Shown: in pieces, positions 1 through 8,200 of the stretch | Layout of the letters: each line of letters opens with the position of its first letter | How positions within the stretch are numbered: the first letter of the stretch is position 1 | Origin: Angelakisella sp. | GTDB lineage: Bacteria; Bacillota; Clostridia; Oscillospirales; Ruminococcaceae | Reading direction: 5' to 3' | DNA: 10,341 nt | Assembly (NCBI GenBank): GCA_013316495.1 | Contig: WSMP01000052.1 | Location: 1 to 10,341, forward strand | Position numbers and translations under genes: made by a program | Notes under the pieces: model-generated | The model's database searches: none | Seen by the model: the letters and a program-made list of their open reading frames with translations, nothing else | What the model was told of the DNA's origin: nothing

Positions 1-1
1 C

Positions 2-826
2 ATTGGGGCGCTGGGGGTGGGTCTCCTCAAGGAGATGATCTACCCCCTGGCTACCGGCCGCCTCTGGCTGAAAATACCGCCCCTCCTCCGTATCCGCCTC
101 ACCGGAAGGCTCCCCCAGGGGGTGATGGGGCGGGACCTGCTCCACGCCCTGATTGGGAAGCTGGGGCTGGAACGATGCGGCGGCAAAATTGTGGAGTTTG
201 GAGGAGAAGGCGCTGCTGCCATGGCCCTGGACGACCGAATCACCGTCTGCAACCTGGCAAACTGCCTGGGGGCGGTCTCCGCCCTCTTTGACCCGGAGGG
301 TGCCTCCTGGGAGGAGGATGGGGAGAGCCTTTCCTTTTCCCTGGAGGAGCTGGAGTCCTGCCTGGCGGCGCCACCCTCCACCGCCGATATAAGGCCTCTT
401 TCCCAGGCCGCCGGCCTTCCGGTGGACCTGGGCCTTATCGGCACCTGCGCCGGGGGCGGGCTGGGGGATATGGCCGCGGCCGCCCACATCCTGACGGGGA
501 AGAAGCTGCCAGCCGGAAAGGCCCTTTATGTGGTCCCCTCCACAAAAAGAATCTACCAGGAGGCCATCCGCCTGGGGTATCTTCAGGCCCTGGCGGAAGC
601 CGGCTGCTTCATCTCCTCCCCCACCTGCGATTTTTGCTACGGCGCGGCCGCCTACCTGGGGGAGGGGAGACGGGCCGTCTCCACCCAGACCCTCAATGTG
701 TCGGGGCGGCTGGGGAGCCTCGCCGGGGAGATTTGGCTGGGGAGCGCGGCGGTGGTGGCGGCCTCCCTCCTGCGGGGCGCTATCGCCGACCCCAGGGAGT
801 TTTGGGAAGGAGGCGAAGGGCGATGA
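2..826 (+). CDS. Aconitase-superfamily dehydratase, large subunit (LeuC-like), 5'-truncated by window edge
   Basis: This is the C-terminal two-thirds or so of a LeuC/homoaconitase-type large subunit. The frame is open from the first full codon, and its first residues (IGALG) match an internal conserved stretch of the family, so the start lies outside the window; the GTG at 17 is internal. Enzymes of this family add or remove water on hydroxy-dicarboxylates using a 4Fe-4S cluster, with a separate small subunit. Family landmarks seen are the VEFGGEG stretch, GTCAGG (cluster Cys codon 446-448) and CDFC (Cys codons 626-628 and 635-637), so all three cluster cysteines are present. Departures are marked: the usual CTN after the first Cys is CAG, and the usual NRNFxGR reads TLNVSGR (codons 689-709), which keeps only the last Arg of the substrate-binding pair. 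It overlaps the small-subunit gene by ATGA. It could be isopropylmalate dehydratase, but the substitutions argue for another substrate. Confidence 0.85.
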   Translation: MGALGVGLLKEMIYPLATGRLWLKIPPLLRIRLTGRLPQGVMGRDLLHALIGKLGLERCGGKIVEFGGEGAAAMALDDRITVCNLANCLGAVSALFDPEGASWEEDGESLSFSLEELESCLAAPPSTADIRPLSQAAGLPVDLGLIGTCAGGGLGDMAAAAHILTGKKLPAGKALYVVPSTKRIYQEAIRLGYLQALAEAGCFISSPTCDFCYGAAAYLGEGRRAVSTQTLNVSGRLGSLAGEIWLGSAAVVAASLLRGAIADPREFWEGGEGR

Positions 827-1314
827 CCATCACCGGCAGAGCCGCCTGGGTATACCCGGACCATTTTGATGTGGATTTTATCATCGGCGCCGCCAACATC
901 GGCCTACAGGAGCCGGAGGAAATTGCCCGCTGCCTGATGAAGGAGTATGAGCCGGATTTTTTGGAGAAGGCCGCTCCGGGGGATCTTTTGGTGGCGGGGA
1001 AGAACTTCGGCTACGGCCATGGGCACCCCCAGCCTATGATGGGGATGCGCCACATAGGAATCACCTGCGTGGTGGCGGAATCCTTCGCCTTTCCCTTCTA
1101 CCGCAGCGAGCTGGCTTCCGGGATGAAGCTGTTTGTCTGTCCCGGCGTGGCGTGGCTGGCCGAAAGGGGGGACTACCTCACCATAGATGTCCAAAGGGGG
1201 ACGGTGAGCATCCCAGGAAAGGGAAGCCTCCCCCTGGCACCCCTGGGCCGGTACCCCTTGGAGGTGATGAAGGCCGGCGGGGTTATTCCCCACCTGAAAA
1301 ACACCCTGGGTTAA
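823..1314 (+). CDS. Aconitase-superfamily dehydratase, small subunit (LeuD-like)
   Basis: This 163-residue protein has the usual length of a LeuD swivel-domain subunit and should pair with the large subunit encoded just upstream. The ATG at 823 overlaps the upstream TGA and is preceded by AAGGAGG at 807-813 with 9 nt spacing; longer upstream starts would run back through the large-subunit gene. Family features are GRAAWVYPDHFDVDFI at the N-terminus, PGDLLVAGKNFG at residues 52-63 and VVAESFAFPFYR at 83-94. The active-site loop, normally FGCGSSREHA, reads FGYGHGHPQP (62-71). In aconitase numbering, Ser642 (the catalytic base) becomes His66 and Arg644 becomes His68. This is not decay, since the surrounding fold signature is intact and the gene has no stops or frameshifts. 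The protein belongs to a divergent LeuD-like branch whose substrate I cannot name. A dimethylmalate- or methylcitrate-type hydro-lyase is conceivable but is not shown by the sequence. Confidence 0.85.
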   Translation: MTITGRAAWVYPDHFDVDFIIGAANIGLQEPEEIARCLMKEYEPDFLEKAAPGDLLVAGKNFGYGHGHPQPMMGMRHIGITCVVAESFAFPFYRSELASGMKLFVCPGVAWLAERGDYLTIDVQRGTVSIPGKGSLPLAPLGRYPLEVMKAGGVIPHLKNTLG

Positions 1315-1315
1315 A

Positions 1316-1353
1316 AAAAGGAGAAGCAGCGGGTAAAGGCTGTTTCTCCTTTT
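1316..1353 (+). terminator. Intrinsic terminator after the dehydratase operon
   Basis: The arms AAAAGGAGAAGCAGC (1316-1330) and GCTGTTTCTCCTTTT (1339-1353) form a 15-bp stem with one G-T wobble and an 8-nt loop. The right arm ends in a T run that continues as TTTTGTTT. It starts two bases after the small-subunit TAA and separates that operon from the regulator gene. Confidence 0.85.
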
Positions 1354-1393
1354 GTTTATATAGAAGCGCAGAAAAAGGATGAGGGGCCAGTCA

Positions 1394-1422
1394 TTGACGC
1401 GCTCCCTTTGTGTTGCTATAAT
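1394..1422 (+). promoter_or_regulatory. Sigma-A promoter for the GntR-family regulator
   Basis: TTGACG (1394-1399) is followed by a 17-nt spacer and a perfect TATAAT (1417-1422). TG at 1414-1415 gives an extended -10. Transcription should start near 1429, leaving a leader of about 80 nt before the start codon. I see no clear palindromic operator in the leader. Confidence 0.8.
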
Positions 1423-1509
1423 CTTGGTAGAGCATTTGGACAGCAGCGGCTTTCCGAAGGAGAGGGAAGCGCCGTATCCAATGGCCGCATTGCAGGAAGG
1501 AGAGCGGAT

Positions 1510-2226
1510 ATGGCAGCAGCAGATTTTTCCCCGGTTCCCATCCAAAAAAAGTCCCTTTCGGATGAGATTGTGTTTCAAATCAAGGAGATGATTGCCGACG
1601 GACGGCTGAAGCCCAACCAGAAGCTGCCCACAGAGCAGGAGCTGTGCAAGGCCTTTTCGGTGGGGCGGACCACGGTGCGGGAGGCGCTGATGGCTCTCAC
1701 CGCCCTGGGGCTGGTGAAGCGCAATAAACACAACTCCTATGTCACCGATGTGGCGGAGCACCCCCTGCGGGAATTTTACCTCCAGCTGATGACCGACCAC
1801 TACGACGTCAGCCAGCTGTACGAGGCTCGGCTGATGCTGGAGGGACTGGTGGCCCGCCTGGCCTGCCAGCGGGTTTCGGAGGAGCAGCTTCAGCAGCTGG
1901 AGGCGTTGAACCGCCAGATGCAAAGCAACGACGTGGAGGAGTACATCAGGGCGGATATCGCCTACCACAACCTTATCATGCTGGCGGCGGATAACCGGGT
2001 GCTTTACGAGATGTACCAGGTGATTCGCCTGCTGCTGGAAAAATCCCAGAGGGAGATCGCCCAGCAGGAGGAGGTGCGCGCCACCTCCCGCGCCCAGCAC
2101 CGGGAGATATGGGAGGCGTTGAAGAAGCGGGACGGGGACGCCGCCATGTCCCGGATGAACCAGCACATCCGCTCTATGATCGAGCTGCGGAAAAAATATG
2201 TAGAAACCCCCGGCGGGGAGGAATAA
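1510..2226 (+). CDS. GntR-family transcriptional regulator, FadR/FCD subfamily
   Basis: This is a 238-residue repressor-type DNA-binding protein, the usual length for the subfamily. The ATG at 1510 is chosen because AGGAAGGAG (1494-1502) lies 7 nt upstream and because the promoter at 1394-1422 rules out the longer frame beginning at 1408. The N-terminal winged helix-turn-helix (about 15-80) contains the family stretch TEQELCKAFSVGRTTVREAL with Arg53 and Arg57. The C-terminal FCD ligand domain (about 100-230) shows the four metal-ligand positions expected for this class: Asp149, His153, His197 and His219. FCD regulators usually sense small organic acids or sugar acids. Its position right after a divergent dehydratase operon makes that operon's substrate or product a plausible effector, but this is inference. 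Its stop lies 8 nt from the stop of the convergent chemoreceptor gene. Confidence 0.92.
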   Translation: MAAADFSPVPIQKKSLSDEIVFQIKEMIADGRLKPNQKLPTEQELCKAFSVGRTTVREALMALTALGLVKRNKHNSYVTDVAEHPLREFYLQLMTDHYDVSQLYEARLMLEGLVARLACQRVSEEQLQQLEALNRQMQSNDVEEYIRADIAYHNLIMLAADNRVLYEMYQVIRLLLEKSQREIAQQEEVRATSRAQHREIWEALKKRDGDAAMSRMNQHIRSMIELRKKYVETPGGEE

Positions 2227-2234
2227 GCCACCCC

Positions 2235-3821
2235 TTACAGATTGGCAAAAACATCCATCTGCTTTTGCAGTTCCCCCACAATCTCCTGGTTGGTGTCCAT
2301 TCCGGCGGTGATGCCGGCCATATCCTCCACCAGGACATAGGTGCTGCCAGCCGCGCCGTTGATGCCGGAAACCGCGCCGTCAATGGCCCTGGAGATATTG
2401 GAGATGGAGCCGGCCACCTCGTCCATGGCGGTGCGGAGGCGGTCTGCCCGGCTGTTAAAGTCCTCCATGGAGTGCCCGATGTACTCGGAATCCTCCCGGT
2501 ATTGCCGCCCCGCTTCCCCGGAGCGCTCCAGCTGAACCAAAACGGCCTGGCCCAGGTAGCTGGCCAGCTCCCTGGCGCTGCCGGAAAGGTAGTCCACCGC
2601 CCCGGTGACCACCCCGTTGACCTCCTGGATGTGGTTGGCGGTTTCGGCGCAGGAATCGGCCAGCTGGCGGATTTCGCGGGCCACAATGGCAAAGCCCTTC
2701 CCGGCCTCCCCGGCTCTGGCTGCTTCAATGGAGGCGTTGACGGCGATTAGCTCCGTGGAGGAGGAGATGGAGAGGATATCCTTGGTCAAAATGCCAATCT
2801 GATCCACCTGCTGGCTCTTTTCGATGGCCTGGTTTAGGACGGAAAGAATCTCCTCCGTTTTGGCCCGGACCGCCGCCGCCTCCGCCTGGGCGGAGCGTTC
2901 CATCTCCTCCGCCCGTCCCCGCATATCCACCGCGTAGGCGGTGATGGCGGCGCATTCCTCCGCCATGGTGTTGGTATCGCCCTGGGTACCGGCGGCGCTG
3001 CCGCTGATGGCGGCGGCGCTGCTGGCAATCTCTTCCAAAGCGGCGGAAAGCTGCTGGGTGAGGCTGGAAAGCTCCCGGACGCTGCCGCTGGAGGTTTCCG
3101 TCCTCCGGCGGACCTCCTGCACCACGCCGCTGATGCGCTGGGAGCTTCCCTGGAGCATCCCCATGGCGTCCCGAATGGGGGCAATGACATACCGCCGGAC
3201 GATGCGAAATGCCGCCGCCACCAGGAGGACCCCTAGAAGCAGGGTGACGGCGCTGGTGACCAGGGCGGAAAGATAGACTGCAAAAAGACGCTCCTGGGCG
3301 GCTTCAGCCTGGCTGCTCACCGAGGCATAAAGGGCGTCCAGGTCCTGCTCCGCGGCGCTGCTCCAAAGGGCCACATCCCCGTTGGCAACTGCGTAGGCAT
3401 CCTGGGTTTTGCTGTCGGCGCTGGCGCAGACCAGGTAGACCAGGGAGTGCTTAAAGGAATCGTAGTTTTCCAGAAGGGACTGGTAGGTCCCCAGGTCCTT
3501 TTCCCCTACAAACTCCCGGTAGGAGGCCAGCCTTTCATCCAGGCCGGCCTCTTCTGCTTTGATCTCCTGGACCAGGCGGATCATGGTAGCGTGGTCTGCG
3601 GCCACGATGTGGGACAGGGCCAGGCGGTGAATATCCATCATGGAGCGCCGGATCTCCTCCAGGCGGGCCTCGCTGACCATGTATTGGTCCACAATGGTCC
3701 CCGCGTTGGCGTGGACGTTATTGATGCTGAACACCGCCAGGACGTTGGAGAGCAGCGTCACCAGTCCCAGCAGAACGATGGGCAGGACCAGGCGCTTCTG
3801 CAGTGTCAGTTTGGTTTTCAT
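2235..3821 (-). CDS. Methyl-accepting chemotaxis-type receptor (MCP) with 4-helix-bundle-like sensor
   Basis: This 528-residue membrane receptor starts at ATG 3821, with AGGAGG (3829-3834) 7 nt upstream. Transmembrane segment 1 spans about residues 11-33 and is followed by an extracytoplasmic, mainly helical region (34-183) of about 150 residues, the size of a 4HB_MCP sensor. Transmembrane segment 2 spans about 184-206, and a HAMP-like linker with the conserved Pro215 follows. The rest is a long coiled coil with the hairpin tip at about 352-385. The tip keeps Asn362, Glu366 and Arg369 of the [11 protein letters not shown] core, but the usual QTN just before it reads STE (355-357). There is no C-terminal CheR-tethering pentapeptide. 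It probably relays an extracellular signal. The orphan binding protein encoded 34 nt upstream is the obvious candidate ligand carrier. No che genes are visible, so whether the output is motility or something else cannot be told here. Confidence 0.92.
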   Translation of the reverse strand: MKTKLTLQKRLVLPIVLLGLVTLLSNVLAVFSINNVHANAGTIVDQYMVSEARLEEIRRSMMDIHRLALSHIVAADHATMIRLVQEIKAEEAGLDERLASYREFVGEKDLGTYQSLLENYDSFKHSLVYLVCASADSKTQDAYAVANGDVALWSSAAEQDLDALYASVSSQAEAAQERLFAVYLSALVTSAVTLLLGVLLVAAAFRIVRRYVIAPIRDAMGMLQGSSQRISGVVQEVRRRTETSSGSVRELSSLTQQLSAALEEIASSAAAISGSAAGTQGDTNTMAEECAAITAYAVDMRGRAEEMERSAQAEAAAVRAKTEEILSVLNQAIEKSQQVDQIGILTKDILSISSSTELIAVNASIEAARAGEAGKGFAIVAREIRQLADSCAETANHIQEVNGVVTGAVDYLSGSARELASYLGQAVLVQLERSGEAGRQYREDSEYIGHSMEDFNSRADRLRTAMDEVAGSISNISRAIDGAVSGINGAAGSTYVLVEDMAGITAGMDTNQEIVGELQKQMDVFANL

Positions 3822-3855
3822 AGGTTTTCCTCCTGAGCATTGTGGGATTGGTTTA

Positions 3856-5100
3856 TTACCGGGCGGTTACGCCCTCCACCAGACGGTCCAGCTGGGTCTG
3901 GAGGGAGGCGCCGGAGGGGTTCCCCGCCGCCATGCTTCCGGCAAATTCGGTCACCGGGTCCCAGAACTTGCCGCCCACCCGCTGGAGCTGGGAAAATTCC
4001 GACTGGGCCAACAGCGCTGCGATGGCGGGGGAGGCCTGCACCTCCGGCGAAGCGGCGGCGCTGGCGTTGGCGGGACCCTGGCCCCGCATCTGGAAGCGCA
4101 GGCGCTGGTTTTCCTCGCTGGTGATGTGCTCCGCCAGGCGAGCTGCCCATTGGGGGTGCTGGGAGTAGGCGTTGACGCCGATGAGCTTGCAGCCGGAGAA
4201 GGAGGCCATCTGGACCGGCTGTCCCCCGCAGGTGTAGGTGGGCAGCTTCGCCGCTCCGGCGTTTTCCCCCCAGGCTTCCTCAATCGCCACCGCGTTCCAC
4301 ACGCCGCTGATTCCTGCAATGACGGAGCCGTCCTGCACGCCTGCCAGGAACTGGGTGTCGGTCATGTTGGCAAAGCCGGGGCTGGCGGCGATGGAGAGCA
4401 TGGCCTCCGCCACGTCCACCCCCCGGATGGGTCCTTCGGTGCTGTTCCAGGTGCAGTAGTTGGTCAGGCCGTCTTCGTTCAGCCCCACCTCCAGCCCGGT
4501 GTTGCCAAAAAAGGCGTAGACATACCAGGCGGAGGACCAGTCCATAGCCACCAGGCGCTCGGCTTGGGCCGCGGCCTCCAGCATCCGCTCCAGGCTTTGG
4601 ATATCCTCTGGGGAAAAATATGCCTTGTTGTAATAGAGGAAGTAGCCGTTATCCGCAGTGAGGGGGTACGCGTAGAGGGAGCCCCCCACGCTGGCCGCCT
4701 CCGCCGCCGCGGAGAGGCTGGCCCTTTGGATGTCCGCCGCCTCCCCAATGGGGTCCAGGCCGCCGGCTGCCGCCAAAGCGGCCACCTGGTCATCTGCAAA
4801 GGCAAAGACGTCGGCGCCGCCCTCCAGATTCCCCAAAAGGACGTCCTTGCAGTTGGATTCGCTTTGGGGCTGGTAGGTGATTTGGAAATTGGCCTGGCCG
4901 GCGTACCGGGCCTGGAAGGAGGCGAAAATTTCCCGAAGGAGGGCTTCGTCCTCCTCCGCTCCCCATACAGTCAGCTGGACGGTGCCGCCACCGGCCTCCT
5001 CGCTGCCGCCGCTGGCGGGCGGCGGCTCCTGGGCGCCGCAGGCAGCTGCCAGAAGCAGGACCCATACCAGCAAAAACAAACTAAAGATTTTCGTTTTCAT
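3856..5100 (-). CDS. Orphan extracellular solute-binding lipoprotein (ABC family 1 type)
   Basis: This is a 414-residue solute-binding protein. The ATG at 5100 is chosen because it begins directly with a lipoprotein signal: MKTK, a hydrophobic stretch (5-20) and a lipobox LAAAC with the lipidated Cys at residue 21, then a low-complexity Gly/Ser/Glu/Pro linker (22-40). A GGAAAGG box (5110-5116) sits 9 nt upstream, and a longer frame to 5202 would bury the signal peptide. The mature part has the family-1 pattern: an early beta strand [14 protein letters not shown], then [12 protein letters not shown] (94-105), [16 protein letters not shown] (147-162), GISGVWNA (263-270) and a Trp-rich cleft (W188, W192, W219, W268, W277) as in sugar binders. 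No permease or ATPase genes adjoin it. It sits between a hybrid kinase and a chemoreceptor, suggesting a sensing rather than a transport role. The ligand is unknown; a carbohydrate is a guess from the aromatic residues. Two adjacent stops (TAATAA) end it. Confidence 0.88.
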   Translation of the reverse strand: MKTKIFSLFLLVWVLLLAAACGAQEPPPASGGSEEAGGGTVQLTVWGAEEDEALLREIFASFQARYAGQANFQITYQPQSESNCKDVLLGNLEGGADVFAFADDQVAALAAAGGLDPIGEAADIQRASLSAAAEAASVGGSLYAYPLTADNGYFLYYNKAYFSPEDIQSLERMLEAAAQAERLVAMDWSSAWYVYAFFGNTGLEVGLNEDGLTNYCTWNSTEGPIRGVDVAEAMLSIAASPGFANMTDTQFLAGVQDGSVIAGISGVWNAVAIEEAWGENAGAAKLPTYTCGGQPVQMASFSGCKLIGVNAYSQHPQWAARLAEHITSEENQRLRFQMRGQGPANASAAASPEVQASPAIAALLAQSEFSQLQRVGGKFWDPVTEFAGSMAAGNPSGASLQTQLDRLVEGVTAR

Positions 5101-5177
5101 AGCATCCAGCCTTTCCCATAGTTTCCAAAGTATCTCTATTGTCATTGTCTTTTTGCAGCACAAAAAGAACAAAGAAA

Positions 5178-5199
5178 GCGGCCCTCCCCGGAGAACCGC
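5178..5199 (-). terminator. Terminator-like hairpin between the kinase and binding-protein genes
   Basis: On the minus strand GCGGTTCTCC and GGAGGGCCGC pair as a 10-bp GC-rich stem (two G-T wobbles, very short loop), followed by the T-rich run TTTCTTTGTTCTTTTTG. It begins 19 nt past the kinase stop. It may end most transcripts or act as a partial terminator that sets a different level for the two downstream genes. I found no convincing separate promoter after it. Confidence 0.6.
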
Positions 5200-5217
5200 C
5201 ATCTTCGTTGTAAGGGC

Positions 5218-8200
5218 TTATTCCAGCATCTCGTCCAGGGTGTCGATGAGTTTTTCAATGTCAATGGGCTTTGCGATGTGGCCGTTCATCCCGCTGCGGA
5301 GGGCCTCCTGCTTATCCTCCCCGAAGGCGTTGGCCGTCATGGCCAGGATGGGAATGGAGGCCAGCGCCTTGTCGGGAAGCTGGCGGATGGCGCGGGCGGC
5401 TTCGTAGCCGTCCATCACCGGCATCTGCACATCCATCAGCACAATCTGGTACTGTCCGGGCTTGGAGTTTTTGACCATATCCACAGCGATTTGGCCGTTT
5501 TCCGCTACCTCGGTGGTGAAGCCCGCCTCCTCCAAAATGGTGACGGCAATTTCCTGGTTCAACTCGTTATCCTCCACCAGCAGGATGTTTCCGGTGCAGG
5601 AGGCCTGCTTCACCCGGCTTGCCGCGCTGCTTTGGCGGTCCGCCTGGAGGATGGAGTGCAGGCAGCCATGGAGCTCCGAAAGAAAGATGGGCTTGCTGCA
5701 AAAGGCGGTGACGCCGGCCTCGCGGGCTTCATCCTCAATATCCGACCAATCGTAAGCGGTGAGGACAATAATAGGGGCCTCGTGGCCCACCTCCTGGCGG
5801 ATCCGGCGGGCCACCTCGACGCCGTTCATATCCGGCAGCAGCCAGTCGATGATGTAAACAAAGTAGTGGTCGTCCCGCATAACAGCCTGGCGGGTGCGCA
5901 GCACCGCCTCCTTGCCGGAGAGGGTCCATTCCGCCCGCAGGCCAATTTCCTGGAGCATACAGGAAACGCTGTCGCAGGTGTTGAAGTCGTCGTCCACCAC
6001 CAGCGCCCGCAGACCGTTGAGCTCCGGGATGGCGAGAGGCTCCTTTTTGCCGGTGTGGAGGCGGAAGGTGAAGGAGACGATACACTCGGTCCCCACCCCC
6101 TGCTTGCTTCTCACCTCGATGGTGCCGTTCATCATATCCACAATGTTTTTGGTGATAGCCATGCCCAGGCCGGTGCCCTGGATGCCGCTGATGGTGGAGT
6201 TGCGCTCCCGCTCAAAGGGCTCGAAGATATGGGCGACGAAGTCCTCGCTCATACCGATGCCGCTGTCCTTGATATGGAAATCGTAGTTGGCGTAGCCGGC
6301 GGGCGCGCCGCCCCGCTCCACCACCTTGACGCTGACCATGCCCCCGGCGCCGGTGTACTTTACCGCGTTGCCCAAAAGGTTCAGCAGCACCTGGTTCAGG
6401 CGCAGCCGGTCGCAGTAAATCTCCTCGTTGCGGATATCCACCGCGTCCAGGAAGAGGTCCAGCTGCTTGGCGTGGATATCCGCCTGGATGATATTGCGCA
6501 GCTCGTGGAGGATTTCCGGCAGGCTGCAAGGCTGTTCCTCCAGGTGCATCTTGCCGCTTTCGATGCGGCTCATATCCAGCACATCGTTAATAAGGCTCAG
6601 CAGGTGGTTGCCGGAGGTCATAATTTTCTTCAGGTATTCCTCCACCTGCTCCTTGTGGTCGATGTGGGTGATAGCCAAGGCGGTAAAGCCGATGATGGCG
6701 TTCATGGGAGTGCGGATGTCGTGGGACATATTGGAAAGGAAGATGCTCTTGGCCCGGCTGGCCCGGTTGGCCTGGGAGAGGGCATCCTCCAGCAGCGCCT
6801 TTTTCTCCCGCTCTTCCTGCGTCTCCTCGTCGATGGTCCGGAAGCCCAGCACCACCCCGTGGCTTTCGTTCCAGTCCCCGGCCCGGACCGTCTTCATCTG
6901 GAAGTAGCGGACATTGCCGCAGCAGACGGTACGGTAGTTCAGGTGGCACACAGGCTTTTCCAACAGCTCCTGGAGGAGATGCTCGCGGGAGGTGGCCTGG
7001 CGCATAGCCTCCTGGTCCTCCGGGTGGACCCCCTCCATAATATACTGATTGATGCAGTCCTCCAAAATCAGCTTGCCGGAGAAAATGGACTCTAGAATGT
7101 TGTGCGCGCATCCGCTGGCCCGCAGGGCCCGCCCCTTCCCAGTGTCCAGGTCGAAGTAGCAAACCAGGTTATAGTCCACGCTGAGGGCGTGAACCAGCTC
7201 CATCTGCCGCCGGCGGTGCTGGGCTTCCTGCTGCTTTTGGAGGGTGCAGTCCAGCAAGAACTGCTGGTAGAATATTTCCTCATCCTCCTCGATGAGCTTA
7301 AAGCTGCCCATGATATGCAGCAAGGAGCCGTCCTTGTGGAGGATGCGATAATCCAGATTGGCGGTATCCCCCACCTTTTTCAGGGAGTGGAGCTTCTTTT
7401 GCAGCTGGGTGCGGTCCTCCTCCACCACCCAGCGGGAGACCGAATGGAGGCCGTCCGCCGCCAGCTCCTCCTGGGTGGGGTAGTCCAGGATGCGCAAGGC
7501 CGCTTGGTTGATGCTGATGATGCGGGTGCCGTCCAGGGAATGGCAGAGGATACCGCAGTCGATGGAGGTGAAGACGGCCTCCAGCATTTGGTTTTTGCGG
7601 GTGATCTCCTGGGCATAGGCCCGTTCCAGGGTGACGTCCAGGGCCACCCCCACCGTGCCCATCACGGTGCCGTCCAGGTCGTAAAGAGGGGATTTGTAGG
7701 TGGAAAGGACCTTCTGTTCCCCTCCGGCCTGGATGACCTCCTCGGAGATGTGGGTCCGTCCGCTCTCCATCACCGCCCGCTCCGATTCGATGCAGGCGGG
7801 GTCATCCTGCTCCACATCCCAGATGTAGGCGTGCCCCTGACCCTGTACCTGTTCCTTGGTTTTGCCCACCGTTTCACAGAAGCTGTCGTTTACCTTTTCG
7901 TGGATGCCGTCCTTCGTCTTGTACCAAATGAGGTTGGGGGAGCTGTTGATGGCCGCCTCCAGGTACTGGCTGGCCTGCCACAGGTCTTTGGCGTCCTTCC
8001 ATTCCCGCTGCCATTTTTCCAGGCGAAAGCGCCACCGGGCGGGGGAGATGGGAAGGGTCCAAACATCGGTCACCTCCGGAGGAAGCCGCTCAAAAAGCTC
8101 CTCCGCCCGTTCCACCTCCACCAAAAGGATTAGGTGGGCTCCCGGCTTTTTCCAAGCGGCCAGCATCCCGGCGGTTTCCTCCAGGTCAGCTCCCCGCAGG

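Noticed and set aside
634..822. Upstream extension of the dehydratase small subunit from 634
   Set aside because: The extension lies wholly inside the large-subunit gene in another frame. The AAGGAGG and the ATGA overlap place the start at 823, giving the normal family length.
1408..1509. N-terminal extension of the GntR regulator from TTG 1408
   Set aside because: Position 1408 lies within the promoter spacer, so it could not be transcribed from it. The ATG at 1510 has the ribosome site.
904..2166. 420-codon minus-strand open frame opposite the dehydratase small subunit and GntR genes
   Set aside because: It spans two recognised plus-strand genes and their terminator and promoter, and its His/Leu/Gly/Gln-rich protein looks like a reverse-complement shadow in GC-rich DNA.
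3640..5121. 493-codon plus-strand open frame opposite the solute-binding protein
   Set aside because: It is a shadow of the binding-protein gene, with no ribosome site and no family pattern; codon bias mirrors the true gene.
5101..5202. 34-codon N-terminal extension of the solute-binding protein
   Set aside because: It would place a polar, non-secretory stretch before a perfect lipoprotein signal and would run through the hairpin at 5178-5199.
5278..7095. 605-codon plus-strand open frame, and another at 7102-8133, opposite the hybrid kinase
   Set aside because: The kinase motifs on the minus strand are unambiguous. The plus-strand products are Val/His/Gln/Gly-rich antisense translations without domains.
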